From Methanobacterium sp. UBA353 (GTDB lineage Archaea > Methanobacteriota > Methanobacteria > Methanobacteriales > Methanobacteriaceae), in contig DALO01000002.1 in the NCBI GenBank assembly GCA_002496805.1, positions 1 through 64,000 of the forward strand: a stretch of DNA of 64,000 nucleotides, given 5' to 3'. The notes beneath the pieces are model-generated. The model was not told the DNA's origin. It saw only the letters and a program-made list of their open reading frames with translations, and searched no databases. The translations under genes and the position numbers were made by a program. Shown in pieces: positions 1 to 10,253 of the stretch (within the stretch, counting starts at the first letter, position 1; the number at the start of each line of letters is the position of its first letter).

Positions 1-95
1 ACCCCCAATAAATTTACAACCTCAAATAAAGAAAAATTATAAAATAATTAAATTTGATTTCTGAGACAGCTTCAAATTAATCAAAAATAAAATCT

Positions 96-1034
96 TCAAA
101 TGTTTCGTATATTAGATTGTGGGTTAAAAAATAATCTTCTAAATCCTAGAAAGATTAAAAATCGATTTTTAATAACTATCTCCCGTTTACCCAATGTAAA
201 TCTACGAAGAAGATCTCCCAATCCACCACCAGTCAACACATCCATTATTAAATCGCCATAGGTAGGATTAGTTATATTCAGATTTGTTTCCAGGAATTTT
301 TTCAGATTGGAACGTCGTAAAAATGCTATTAGGAAACTAGTGATAATTAACAGGGTTAAAACAACCAAAAACACATTTTCACTTCCCCAATTATATAGAT
401 TTGCCATGCTGATTCCCAGTAGTGTGTATACTATTCCTAACCCTACTCCAAAGGAGTGATTACCTACTTCACCCATCATTATTTTCCCTTTATAATCAAG
501 GGGAGCATATCCGATACAAGCTGCAAGAAGTATTAAAGACAATGAATATGGATTTCCAGTAGTCAAATAAAGAAGAATCGAAATTATTGAGCTCATTATG
601 ATAATGGTGGATGATGCTGTTCCTGGTTGCATGTCTGAGATGTTCAGGGGTTGTATCATCAGTGCTATGATTATGGAAACCGGACCAAAAATGAAGTATC
701 CCACCACCATAACCAACAACATTCCTATACCTCGTAATAGTTGACCTAATTCGAATGGTAGTTTTTTAAACCTTTTTCTCCCAAGTAAATCATCAAAAAA
801 TGCGAATATTCCTATGATTCCAATTAAATATTGTCCAGGTGGAGGATAGAAGATTACAAGAACTATAAACGGGGCAAGTCCAATGGCTCTTGGTGTTCCT
901 CCACGTATAGTGGTGTAAAGGTTTCCTCCAAGTCGAGGAAATAATTTGTAAAAGAAAATGGTTAAAATACAGGAGAAAATAAAAGCCAATATGAGTGTTG
1001 TGATTTCTGTAATGTTGATTTCTAAAAAATTCAT
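96..1034 (-). CDS. MraY/GPT-like membrane glycosyl-1-phosphate transferase
   Basis: A 312-residue polytopic membrane protein with about nine hydrophobic segments. It carries degenerate signatures of the MraY/WecA (glycosyltransferase 4) family: GGTPRAIG near residue 45, FFDDLLGR near 80 (the family's Asp-Asp site) and MMGEVGNHSFGVGLG near 187 (compare MGDTGS in MraY). The family moves a sugar phosphate from a UDP-sugar to a polyprenyl phosphate on the cytoplasmic face. In a pseudomurein-making methanogen a role in cell-wall precursor or glycan-lipid synthesis is a reasonable inference, but Glu replaces the usual Asp in the MGD motif, so substrate and activity are open. Start ATG follows AGGAGAG. 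It lies downstream of pelota in the same direction. Confidence 0.7.
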   Translation of the reverse strand: MNFLEINITEITTLILAFIFSCILTIFFYKLFPRLGGNLYTTIRGGTPRAIGLAPFIVLVIFYPPPGQYLIGIIGIFAFFDDLLGRKRFKKLPFELGQLLRGIGMLLVMVVGYFIFGPVSIIIALMIQPLNISDMQPGTASSTIIIMSSIISILLYLTTGNPYSLSLILLAACIGYAPLDYKGKIMMGEVGNHSFGVGLGIVYTLLGISMANLYNWGSENVFLVVLTLLIITSFLIAFLRRSNLKKFLETNLNITNPTYGDLIMDVLTGGGLGDLLRRFTLGKREIVIKNRFLIFLGFRRLFFNPQSNIRNI

Positions 1035-1077
1035 TTAATTACTCTCCTGTAAATTTATATCCCCTTTTTTTATAAAT

Positions 1078-2139
1078 TTAATTTAATGCATACCTCAACA
1101 AAGCTGCCAAGCCGCCCAAGGCATTGAGCTGTTTTCCTCCGTCATGTTCACTGCTTAAGACCATGACCTTACCTCCCAGATTTTCAGTCATATCCATTAT
1201 TTTCTCAACATCTCTTTCTCGCAGCAATTCATCAATAATCAGTAAATCTTCAATTGCACCTGCTTCAGCTGCACTTTTAACCTCTTTTTTACCATAAACT
1301 ACCATGTTTGATGTTTTTCCAATTTCTTCCAATACTCTGGCCATCATCCTAATTTCATGGGCAATTCTTCCCTCAGTAGCCATTTCTTCCAGAATCCCTT
1401 TCTGCAGCACTTCATGAATCCCTGTTCTTCCACCTGCCCCAGTATTTTCTAATCTGGAAATATTGGCCAGATCTGGATATTTATCGTTGATGAACTGGAA
1501 AAAATCATTTTTCCCAAATCCGGGTCCGGCAATGACAATTCCTTCTATTCCTTCAAAATTGTTAATGGTCCTTGCTATTTCATCATAAAAATTGTTTATT
1601 ATTTGTTGACGGTTTTTCTGAACTATCCTCTTGCCCGAAACCCCTCCAATAATGGGTCCGTAATATTCAACTCCATACTGGCGAAGTATTCCCATATCAG
1701 CAACATCATCTTCAATCACTACCACCAGTGCACGGGGTATTTTTGATGCATCTATAGCTTCTTTTATTCTTTTCCGGTGCCATTTGGACCATCTTTCCTT
1801 TTCTATCCTCACTGAATTGTTGAGTTTCAAATCTATCGTATGGTGAGAGCCAAAAGAAACTAAATCCTCTGGTCCTGTTTCAATAATGCCTTTTGCCCGT
1901 AATTTTCCAGTATATTTATGAAAATTAATACTTTCCACACGTATTCCCATAAAAAAGGTTTTTTTAATACCTCGATCACTGCGCAGACGTTCTCCAGTGG
2001 TGTCCTGTATTCGGCGGGTTGTCTTTGATGAAACCAGATCTCCTGGCTCTATAAGATGGGAAAGATGCCATAGATCGTCCAGTGTTTCGGGGAATAATTC
2101 AATTATTCCTCTTTTTGCATCTTGATGTATGATACGCAT
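1078..2139 (-). CDS. pelA: mRNA surveillance protein pelota (aPelota)
   Basis: A 353-residue protein with the eRF1-like three-domain layout of pelota/Dom34. The N-terminal Sm-like domain starts MRIIHQD and contains the typical ETLDDLWHLSHLIEPGDLV; the middle and C-terminal eRF1-like domains follow, ending GGLAALLRYALN. Pelota, with aEF1A in archaea, rescues stalled ribosomes. As expected for pelota it has no GGQ motif. I place the start at the ATG at 2139, because AAGGT lies just upstream and homologues begin MRII; an in-frame ATG at 2154 would add five residues. Confidence 0.92.
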   Translation of the reverse strand: MRIIHQDAKRGIIELFPETLDDLWHLSHLIEPGDLVSSKTTRRIQDTTGERLRSDRGIKKTFFMGIRVESINFHKYTGKLRAKGIIETGPEDLVSFGSHHTIDLKLNNSVRIEKERWSKWHRKRIKEAIDASKIPRALVVVIEDDVADMGILRQYGVEYYGPIIGGVSGKRIVQKNRQQIINNFYDEIARTINNFEGIEGIVIAGPGFGKNDFFQFINDKYPDLANISRLENTGAGGRTGIHEVLQKGILEEMATEGRIAHEIRMMARVLEEIGKTSNMVVYGKKEVKSAAEAGAIEDLLIIDELLRERDVEKIMDMTENLGGKVMVLSSEHDGGKQLNALGGLAALLRYALN

Positions 2140-2356
2140 GATTAAAACCTTCATCAGTAATTACGTACTTTACTTTTTATGGTTGGCTAGATTTTGATTA
2201 TTATATTTTTTAAGATGTTATTTACACAGTATTTACCTTAATTATCTTTAAATCTTTTTTTAACATTCTTTATTTTTTTGGTACTGACGTTCATAGATGA
2301 AGATGATCATAAATTTTATATAAAAGGTATTACACATTTGCTTTTGGTGATTAAAA

Positions 2357-2677
2357 ATGGACAAACAATTGGAAAGTAAGATAAGAGAAACACTAGAAAA
2401 CGTTAAACCATGGCAAAGAGTCCCTACTTCGTTAGAAGGCGTGTTTCTGATAAAGGCACCTACAAGGGGAGATCAAGATAGCATAATGGTGGAAATTAAT
2501 CCTTTAGATGAATTTGGACGCCCTATAAAGAGGAGAGGCATTTTTTTACAACATAAAATTCAATTGGAAAGATTTTTAGATGTAATGCAAGAGTCTCGTC
2601 TGATGGAATTTTTAGAAACTATTGATTCTATGGCTGGTACCAATAATGGTGAGAATGTGGAAATGTTGAAGATCTAA
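2357..2677 (+). CDS. conserved hypothetical protein, 106 aa
   Basis: A small soluble protein, not recognised. It has the segment VKPWQRVPTSLEGVFLIKAP followed by an acidic/basic core and a helical C-terminus. GGTGAT lies 6 bases before the ATG, and a TATA-like ATTTTATATAAA is about 40 bases upstream, so it appears to be a genuine expressed gene with its own promoter. It sits divergently from pelota and directly ahead of the prephenate dehydrogenase gene. Confidence 0.7.
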   Translation: MDKQLESKIRETLENVKPWQRVPTSLEGVFLIKAPTRGDQDSIMVEINPLDEFGRPIKRRGIFLQHKIQLERFLDVMQESRLMEFLETIDSMAGTNNGENVEMLKI

Positions 2678-2723
2678 CCGGAGGTATGATATATTGCATC
2701 AAGATTAGTGTTCTTTGATGAGG

Positions 2724-2761
2724 GATAAATAATATATCCTTCTCCTGCTATAGATAACTCT

Positions 2762-2762
<1 letters not shown>
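2724..2762 (+). promoter_or_regulatory. TATA box for a probably leaderless tyrA transcript
   Basis: ATAAATAATATATCC (2724-2738) ends about 24 bases before the ATG at 2762, the normal archaeal TATA-to-start distance. No Shine-Dalgarno sequence precedes the ATG, so transcription probably starts at or next to the start codon. Confidence 0.5.
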
Positions 2763-4066
<1,304 letters not shown>

Positions 4067-4185
4067 ATCCTTTTTTTTAATTTAATTCTCAATATGGAGA
4101 ATATTTGGTTTACTATTTGATTAATTGGTCAGAATTTTTATTTTTAATTTTTTTTTAGTATTTCATATCACTGATCTTATAGTAA

Positions 4186-4295
4186 CATTTATATACTAAA
4201 ACATACAATCTTAAAGTAACCTAAGTTAACTAAATATAAAGATGTTATATATTTGTTTTTTAATCTAATAATTACATTAATTTAGCATATAAAAC
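4186..4295 (+). promoter_or_regulatory. candidate TATA boxes upstream of cdc48
   Basis: The 264-base gap before cdc48 is very AT-rich. Two TATA-like elements are visible: TTTATATACT (about 4188-4197) and CATATAAAAC (about 4286-4295). The second fits a short leader before the ATG at 4331. Which one is used cannot be decided from sequence. Confidence 0.4.
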
Positions 4296-4330
4296 AATAT
4301 ATAGGGGGAATAATTATTAAAACGGAAGAT

Positions 4331-6511
4331 ATGAAATTAAAAGTTGCAGAAGCATTTTCACAGTCCGATGTAGGAAGATCAATTGCCAGAATAGATCCAT
4401 CTTGTATGGAAAAGCTTGATCTTGTAGATGGTGATATGATCGAAATAGAAGGCAAGAAACTTACTGCTACTACAGTGGCCTCATCTCAATCGGATATAGG
4501 GTTAGAAATCATAAGAATTGATGGATTTATCAGAAAAAACGCAGGAACATCCTTGGGAGAGGAAGTTATCGTACGAAAAGCCCAAGTGAAAGAAGCACAA
4601 AAAGTAGTAATGGCTCCAGTCGATCAGAAAATCATGATTAGGGGCGATGTAAAAAGAGCCTTCCAGGGAAGAGTTTTGTCTAAAGGAGACATAATTGTAA
4701 CTGGGATAAGACAACAACAAACGGCCATGCGAGGAAGCTTATTCAATGAATTTTTCCGAGACACCGTGACGGATGTAAGTCCGATGGGAGAATTAAAACT
4801 GGCAGTTGTAACTACCAAACCAGCAGGAGCTGTTAAAGTCACTGAAATGACTGATGTTGAAATTCAAACTGATCCAGTTGACATATCAAAACTGGAAGGT
4901 GTCAAAACCTTGGTTGATGTGACCTATGAAGACATCGGTGGCCTCAAGGAAGAAGTAAAAAAAGTCCGAGAAATGGTTGAAATACCTTTAAAAAGGCCTG
5001 AACTATTTGAAAGACTGGGAATATCACCACCAAAAGGCGTATTAATGCACGGACCTCCAGGTACGGGTAAAACATTACTTGCAAAAGCAGTAGCCAATGA
5101 AAGTGAAGCCCATTTCATCGCAATTCAGGGCCCAGAAATCATGAGTAAATACGTTGGCGGATCAGAAGAAAGATTAAGAGAATTCTTCGAAGAAGCAGAA
5201 GAAAACGCTCCATCCATAGTGTTCATAGACGAAATAGATGCCATAGCTCCAAAAAGAGAGGAAGTATCTGGTGAAACAGAAAGACGCGTTGTAGCCCAAC
5301 TATTAACACTTATGGATGGTCTTAAAACCAGGGGCCAAGTGGTAGTCATTGGCGCCACTAACAGGCCAGATGCATTGGATCCGGCCATACGGCGACCCGG
5401 AAGATTTGACCGAGAAATAGAAATTGGAGTACCAGACAAAGATGGTCGCCAAGAAGTCCTTGAAATACATACCAGAGGAATGCCTCTAGATGAAAAAGTG
5501 GATCTGAATGAAATCGCTGACACTACCCATGGTTTTGTAGGTGCAGATCTGGAAATGTTATGTAAAGAAGCCGCCATGAGAGTACTCCGCAGAGTGCTCC
5601 CTGATATAAAAGCTGATGAGGAGATACCCAAAGAAACCCTTAAAAAAATGATCATCAATAAATCCGACTTCAAAGAAGCATTAAAAGAAATCCAACCATC
5701 AGCACTCCGTGAAATCTTGGTACAAATTCCTAATATCAAATGGGATGATATAGGCGGCTTAGAAAACGCCAAACAAGAACTAATAGAAGCAGTGGAATGG
5801 CCTCTTAAATATCCGGAAAGTTTCGATAAATTTGGAGTCACACCACCACGTGGGGTGCTGATACACGGACCTCCAGGTACAGGGAAAACATTACTTGCAA
5901 AGGCAGTGGCCAATGAAAGTAAAGCCAATTTCATAGCAGTCAAAGGACCTGAACTACTTTCTAAGTGGGTGGGAGAATCAGAAAAAGGCGTGAGAGAAGT
6001 TTTCCGCAAAGCAAGGCAGACAGCCCCCACTGTAATTTTCTTCGATGAAATCGACTCCATAGCATCCACTAGGGCTGGTGGTAGCACTGACTCTGGTGTT
6101 ACCCAAAGAGTGGTTAACCAACTTTTAACAGAAATTGATGGATTAGAAGAACTGCAAGACGTGGCAGTAATCGCTGCCACCAACAGGGTAGACATCATGG
6201 ATCCGGCACTTCTAAGGCCCGGTCGTTTTGACCGACATGTTAAGGTAGATGATCCCGATGAAAACGCCAGGCTAAAAATCTTCAAGGTACACACAAAAAA
6301 CATGCCACTGGCAGATGACGTAGACTTGGATTACTTGGCAAAAAACACCCAAAAATATGTGGGTGCAGATATTGAAGCAGTTTGCCGGGAAGCAGTGATG
6401 CTAACTTTGAGAAATAACATCCAAGCTGATAACGTGAAGATGGAACAATTTAAAGAAGCAATGAAAAAAGTCAAAACCGAAGAACAAGTAAACATGGTAC
6501 AATATCACTAA
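4331..6511 (+). CDS. Cdc48/VCP-like AAA+ ATPase (VAT)
   Basis: A 726-residue two-ring AAA+ unfoldase. Residues 1-185 are the Cdc48 N-domain (double-psi beta-barrel plus CDC48_2). The D1 ATPase has Walker A GPPGTGKT near 240 and Walker B IVFIDEIDAI; D2 has Walker A near 512 and VIFFDEIDSI. The arginine-finger regions (RRPGRFDRE, LRPGRFDRH) are intact. The family extracts and unfolds proteins, in archaea probably for the proteasome. The DNA of the two Walker A regions is unusually alike (see findings). It is monocistronic: own promoter region upstream and a strong terminator downstream. Confidence 0.97.
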   Translation: MKLKVAEAFSQSDVGRSIARIDPSCMEKLDLVDGDMIEIEGKKLTATTVASSQSDIGLEIIRIDGFIRKNAGTSLGEEVIVRKAQVKEAQKVVMAPVDQKIMIRGDVKRAFQGRVLSKGDIIVTGIRQQQTAMRGSLFNEFFRDTVTDVSPMGELKLAVVTTKPAGAVKVTEMTDVEIQTDPVDISKLEGVKTLVDVTYEDIGGLKEEVKKVREMVEIPLKRPELFERLGISPPKGVLMHGPPGTGKTLLAKAVANESEAHFIAIQGPEIMSKYVGGSEERLREFFEEAEENAPSIVFIDEIDAIAPKREEVSGETERRVVAQLLTLMDGLKTRGQVVVIGATNRPDALDPAIRRPGRFDREIEIGVPDKDGRQEVLEIHTRGMPLDEKVDLNEIADTTHGFVGADLEMLCKEAAMRVLRRVLPDIKADEEIPKETLKKMIINKSDFKEALKEIQPSALREILVQIPNIKWDDIGGLENAKQELIEAVEWPLKYPESFDKFGVTPPRGVLIHGPPGTGKTLLAKAVANESKANFIAVKGPELLSKWVGESEKGVREVFRKARQTAPTVIFFDEIDSIASTRAGGSTDSGVTQRVVNQLLTEIDGLEELQDVAVIAATNRVDIMDPALLRPGRFDRHVKVDDPDENARLKIFKVHTKNMPLADDVDLDYLAKNTQKYVGADIEAVCREAVMLTLRNNIQADNVKMEQFKEAMKKVKTEEQVNMVQYH

Positions 6512-6552
6512 AAAAAGATCGCCAAAAAATCCCCTATACTTTAGAAGCCCTT

Positions 6553-6596
6553 AAGGAGAAAATTCCTATTTTTATGGAATCTTCTCCTTTTTTTTT
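6553..6596 (+). terminator. hairpin plus T-run terminator after cdc48
   Basis: AAGGAGAAAATTCC (6553-6566) pairs with GGAATCTTCTCCTT (6575-6588) around a T-rich loop and is followed by a T-tract. The stem is about 13 bp with one C opposite A. This is the clearest terminator in the window, 41 bases after the cdc48 stop. Confidence 0.8.
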
Positions 6597-6737
6597 ATTT
6601 TTACTAGCTATATCACTATCATTTTTACAAAATTATTTATTTCTTCCTTAAAAAAGAAAAAATATAATTAAATAAGATCAACTAATTATAATTCTACAAT
6701 TATATATCCGATTTATAATATTGTTGTATGTGATAAA

Positions 6738-7994
6738 ATGCCTTATAAAGTAAAAGACATAAAATTAGCCCCTCAGGGTGTAAAAAAGATTGAATGGGTC
6801 CAAAAACACATGCCAGTTCTGGAAACCATCAAAAAACATTTCAAGAAGGAAAAACCCTTTGAAGGACTCACCATCGGGTCTTGCCTACACTTAGAGCCTA
6901 AAACAATTAATTTGGGCTTAACACTTCAAGCAGGAGGGGCTGAAGTGGCAATGACTGGTTGCAACCCCCTCTCAACACAAGATGATGCCACTGCAGCTGG
7001 AGCCAGTTTAGGCCTTAACATGTACGGTTGGAGAGAGCAAACCAACGAAGAATACTATCAAACCATCAACATGGTATTGGATCATGAACCGGACATAATC
7101 ATCGATGACGGGGCAGACATGATATTTCTACTCCACAAAGATCGTAAAGACGTATTAAGAAACATGAAGGGTGCATGTGAGGAAACTACTACTGGAATTC
7201 ATCGTTTAAAGTCTATGCATGCGGATGGGGCTCTTAAATTCCCTGTAATAGCAGTAAATGATGCTTACACTAAATATCTCTTTGACAATCGTTATGGTAC
7301 AGGTCAATCAACATTTGACTCCATAATGGGTTCTACTAACATCTTGATTGCGGGTAAAACTGTAGTGGTATGTGGTTATGGTTGGTGTGGTAGGGGAATA
7401 GCAATGCGTGCCAATGGATTGGGTGCCAATGTCATAGTCACTGAGATAGATCCAATCAGAGCATTAGAGGCGCGTATGGATGGTTTCCGGGTGATGACTG
7501 TTAGGGAGGCTGTTAAACATGCTGATATTTTGATAACAGCCACCGGCAACATTGATATTGTTTCTGGGGATGACTTCAAAGTCATGAAAGGTGGCTGCAT
7601 AATGGCCAATTCAGGTCATTTCAACGTAGAAATTAACCGTGAAGACTTGGATCAAATGGCAGTAGGTCAGAAAAAAGTCAAACCAGATATTGAAGAATTT
7701 GTATTGGCTGATGGCAGGAAAATATACCTTCTAGCAGAAGGAAGATTAGTAAACCTCGCAGGTGAAAGAGGACAGGGACATCCGGCTGAAATAATGGATT
7801 TAAGTTTTGCAATGCAAGCATTATCTGCCCAGCAACTAGTAGAAACTCAAATGGAAGTAGGAGTTCACAAACCCCATGATGAAACAGATATGTACGTTGC
7901 CAGACTGAAACTAGACGCAATGGGTATTGAAATTGATGATTTAACTGAACGACAGAAAGAATACTTGGAAGGGTGGGAAGAAGGAACCGGTTAA
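6738..7994 (+). CDS. ahcY: S-adenosylhomocysteine (or S-inosylhomocysteine) hydrolase
   Basis: A 418-residue NAD-dependent hydrolase. Seen: the substrate-domain segment TGCNPLSTQDD, the DDGADM loop, the NAD-binding motif VVCGYGWCGRG near 210 and the C-terminal cofactor loop. It splits the product of SAM-dependent methylation to homocysteine and a nucleoside. In Methanocaldococcus the homologous enzyme prefers S-inosylhomocysteine after deamination; that preference cannot be read from this sequence. Start ATG is preceded by GTGAT. It lacks the 40-residue insertion of eukaryotic and many bacterial forms, as expected for an archaeal enzyme. Confidence 0.92.
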   Translation: MPYKVKDIKLAPQGVKKIEWVQKHMPVLETIKKHFKKEKPFEGLTIGSCLHLEPKTINLGLTLQAGGAEVAMTGCNPLSTQDDATAAGASLGLNMYGWREQTNEEYYQTINMVLDHEPDIIIDDGADMIFLLHKDRKDVLRNMKGACEETTTGIHRLKSMHADGALKFPVIAVNDAYTKYLFDNRYGTGQSTFDSIMGSTNILIAGKTVVVCGYGWCGRGIAMRANGLGANVIVTEIDPIRALEARMDGFRVMTVREAVKHADILITATGNIDIVSGDDFKVMKGGCIMANSGHFNVEINREDLDQMAVGQKKVKPDIEEFVLADGRKIYLLAEGRLVNLAGERGQGHPAEIMDLSFAMQALSAQQLVETQMEVGVHKPHDETDMYVARLKLDAMGIEIDDLTERQKEYLEGWEEGTG

Positions 7995-8059
7995 GGGTTT
8001 TTTAATGGAAGTGAATTTTTTTAAGAGTAAGTTGGGAAAAAGGCCCTTTCCATCTGCTT

Positions 8060-8463
8060 ATTGATGGTTGTATGATAAAGAAGGTTTAACCACCATTTGT
8101 GTGTTTAAAACCATTGGAAACATGGATGTTAAGGAAATAAGATTGGTTCATGTAACTTAACTCCCAACCCCTATATCAGCACACTGGATCCTCCATATCA
8201 CATGTCAATTGTAGATATGAAATTAATTGAACTCATCCAGAAATATCAGCCGAAGACATGCCTTGAAATGCACTGTCATCATCCTGAAAAGAAGAACAAA
8301 CTCATTATTAAGGATCAAAATGATATTTTAGGAGTTCCTGAGCTTGTAGAACTTGAAGAAGGGACCATGATGGGATATATCTCTCTTGATCCATTCTGTA
8401 TTTTTTGTTCTCAACGATTTCCTATTTATCCTAAAGATGCCATGCCAGCGTTAATGGTTTGAT
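8060..8463 (+). pseudogene. decayed DUF2119 paralogue
   Basis: Reading across frames reconstructs a degenerate copy of the intact gene that follows at 8536. From about 8074 the frame reads DKEGLTTICVFKTIGNMDVKE and stops at TAA near 8161. A second frame, from about 8150, reads TPNPYISTLDPPYHMSIVD and continues as an open frame through CLEMHCHHPEK and GVPELVELEEGTMMGYI to the stop at 8461-8463. These match GKEGLTTIKALKQI, SPYLSTLDPFYYQSE, VEAHCYNK and GVPPLIELEKGVLVGSA in the intact protein. There is no 5' start, at least one frameshift in the middle and probably another near 8072. The 86-residue ORF from ATG 8202 is only the last piece of this relic. Confidence 0.75.
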
Positions 8464-8535
8464 GTGAATACAATCTCCAGAATCATATTGATGAAAAACG
8501 AACCAAATATTGAATCTCATATATAAGGTGGTGTT

Positions 8536-9144
8536 GTGGCTTACTTAAAGATAATTGATAAGGGAAAAGGAGTTAACCGACTTTTCATTGGTGGTGTGCA
8601 TGGAAAAGAAGGGTTAACTACAATAAAAGCCCTTAAACAAATAAAAGATGAGGATGTATCTTATGGTAAACTTGTAATCCATAATTGTGACGAAAGTCCT
8701 TATTTAAGCACTCTTGACCCTTTTTATTATCAGTCTGAAGTGGGGAAGGAAGTTCTCTCTCTTATTGATTATTATAAGCCAACATTTTATGTTGAAGCCC
8801 ACTGTTACAACAAAAAAAATTTCCAAAAACTCACATCCACTAATCGCATGAACGAAAAAGGAGTTCCTCCACTAATCGAACTTGAGAAGGGTGTTTTGGT
8901 TGGATCCGCTTCTCCTTCAATCAGGACAAATATTTTCAGAAAAGAAGATGTTTGCATTACTCTGGAAATGCCATGCAATCCCACTCAAGAAAGTTTAAAT
9001 ATTTATTTAGATGTATTACGGATTTTTGCAGCTTCTAGAACACGTGAAGAAATTGAAAATTCCATAAAAGAATTATATCCCAAACAACTCCAAACAGCTA
9101 TAAAGTATGCCAAAGAATTTTTTGGAAAATATCCTCCTTTTTAA
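8536..9144 (+). CDS. DUF2119 family protein, probable M14-like metallohydrolase fold
   Basis: A 202-residue soluble protein from a GTG start after GGTGG. FIGGVHGKEG (about residues 18-27) gives an HxxE pair, FYVEAHCY (about 93-100) a third His, and ITLEMPCNP (about 140-148) a later Glu. That order of His-x-x-Glu, His, Glu is the zinc-ligand and catalytic pattern of M14 carboxypeptidases and AstE/aspartoacylase relatives. I therefore infer a zinc-dependent deacylase or peptidase; the substrate is unknown. Family name from recognition of methanogen homologues annotated DUF2119. A decayed paralogue lies immediately upstream. Confidence 0.7.
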   Translation: MAYLKIIDKGKGVNRLFIGGVHGKEGLTTIKALKQIKDEDVSYGKLVIHNCDESPYLSTLDPFYYQSEVGKEVLSLIDYYKPTFYVEAHCYNKKNFQKLTSTNRMNEKGVPPLIELEKGVLVGSASPSIRTNIFRKEDVCITLEMPCNPTQESLNIYLDVLRIFAASRTREEIENSIKELYPKQLQTAIKYAKEFFGKYPPF

Positions 9145-9197
9145 CCATATTAATTTTGTTTTTATTCCTATTCCATCTCTATTTCACTGGAATATTT

Positions 9198-10184
9198 TTA
9201 AAACCACTGTTCCAAACTACTCTGACTACTTTCTAGTTTTTTAAGTTTATCAATAGCATTAATCACTCTATCTTCTGAAAAATCATGTTCCCCACAAAGA
9301 AAGTCAATAATACCCTGTTTATCTGCTTTTTCCCACTTCAATTGATAGTTTGAATCAACTTCATGGTTTAGGAACATTTCACGCAGAATCTGGGCATCAA
9401 CATCTAACTTGATATCCAGACTATCCAATATATGATATATGTCACCGTACTTTTTGATAAGTTTTAAGCCCTTTTTAGCCCCAATACCCTTAATTCCCTG
9501 GTTGAAATCCGTACCCACCATTATCGCCATATCCACGAGTTGTTCACGGCTTATAGCAAGGTTTTTTAGGACTTTTTCCAGTTCAATGAGTTCAGGGTTG
9601 TTCTGACTACCGCTGATGGTGAGGTTTTTCACCATTCTGGGAGCTCCAAAGAGCATACAATCATAATCCTGTGAGACAACACACCATGCATCACCAAGAG
9701 ACACCATATATGATGCTTGGGCTTCACCTTCACCCTTGGCTTGAATATAGGGAATTCCCATGAGTTTAATAAGTTTTTTAGATCCTTCAACTATTTCAGG
9801 GGACATGCGGGATGATCTAACTGCAAATTTACGTGCATCCTCAACTCGACCATCCTCAAGGGCTTCTTTCCACTTTTTTTCTGATTCCTCTTTAATTTCC
9901 TTCCGTTTTTCTTGAGTCTCTTTTTTAAGCGCACTTGATTTCCCATCAAAAACATAAACTGGTTTAATTCCTTTTTCTATAATTGAAGAGGTTCGATATA
10001 GGATTCCACTTAAATGAGAGGTTATTCTCCCATTTTGGTCTTTGAGTGGGGTGCCATCGTACTGGCGGATGCTGGAAAGAAACTGATAAATAACATTAGC
10101 TGCATCAATAGCCACTACTTTACCATCTAGATCATCAAATTTTATCTCTTCTGGAGATACAATGTCTCTAAATTTTACACCCAT
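9198..10184 (-). CDS. fen: flap endonuclease 1
   Basis: A 328-residue structure-specific nuclease of the XPG/FEN1 family. The N-terminal domain starts MGVKFRDIVSPEEIKFDDLDGKVVAIDA (split motif: MGVKFRDI... then VVAIDAANVIYQFL), the internal domain has GEGEAQASYM and SQDYDCMLFGAP, and the helix-hairpin-helix MVGTDFNQGIKGIGAKKGL follows. The C-terminus ends in a PCNA-interacting peptide (QSSLEQWF). It removes 5' flaps during Okazaki-fragment maturation and repair. Length is normal for archaeal FEN1. Confidence 0.96.
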   Translation of the reverse strand: MGVKFRDIVSPEEIKFDDLDGKVVAIDAANVIYQFLSSIRQYDGTPLKDQNGRITSHLSGILYRTSSIIEKGIKPVYVFDGKSSALKKETQEKRKEIKEESEKKWKEALEDGRVEDARKFAVRSSRMSPEIVEGSKKLIKLMGIPYIQAKGEGEAQASYMVSLGDAWCVVSQDYDCMLFGAPRMVKNLTISGSQNNPELIELEKVLKNLAISREQLVDMAIMVGTDFNQGIKGIGAKKGLKLIKKYGDIYHILDSLDIKLDVDAQILREMFLNHEVDSNYQLKWEKADKQGIIDFLCGEHDFSEDRVINAIDKLKKLESSQSSLEQWF

Positions 10185-10253
10185 AAATATGTGCCGCCCT
10201 TTAACTTATTTTCCTACTTATTCTTTAAACATGCCGAATAAAACTATCACATT

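Noticed and set aside
5125..6303. 392-codon open frame antisense to cdc48
   Set aside because: It lies wholly opposite highly conserved AAA+ sequence, has no start context or recognisable domain, and arises from codon bias of the sense gene.
8202..8462. 86-codon ORF as an independent gene
   Set aside because: Its sequence aligns to the interior of the DUF2119 protein and homology continues upstream of its ATG in a disrupted frame, so it is part of the pseudogene.
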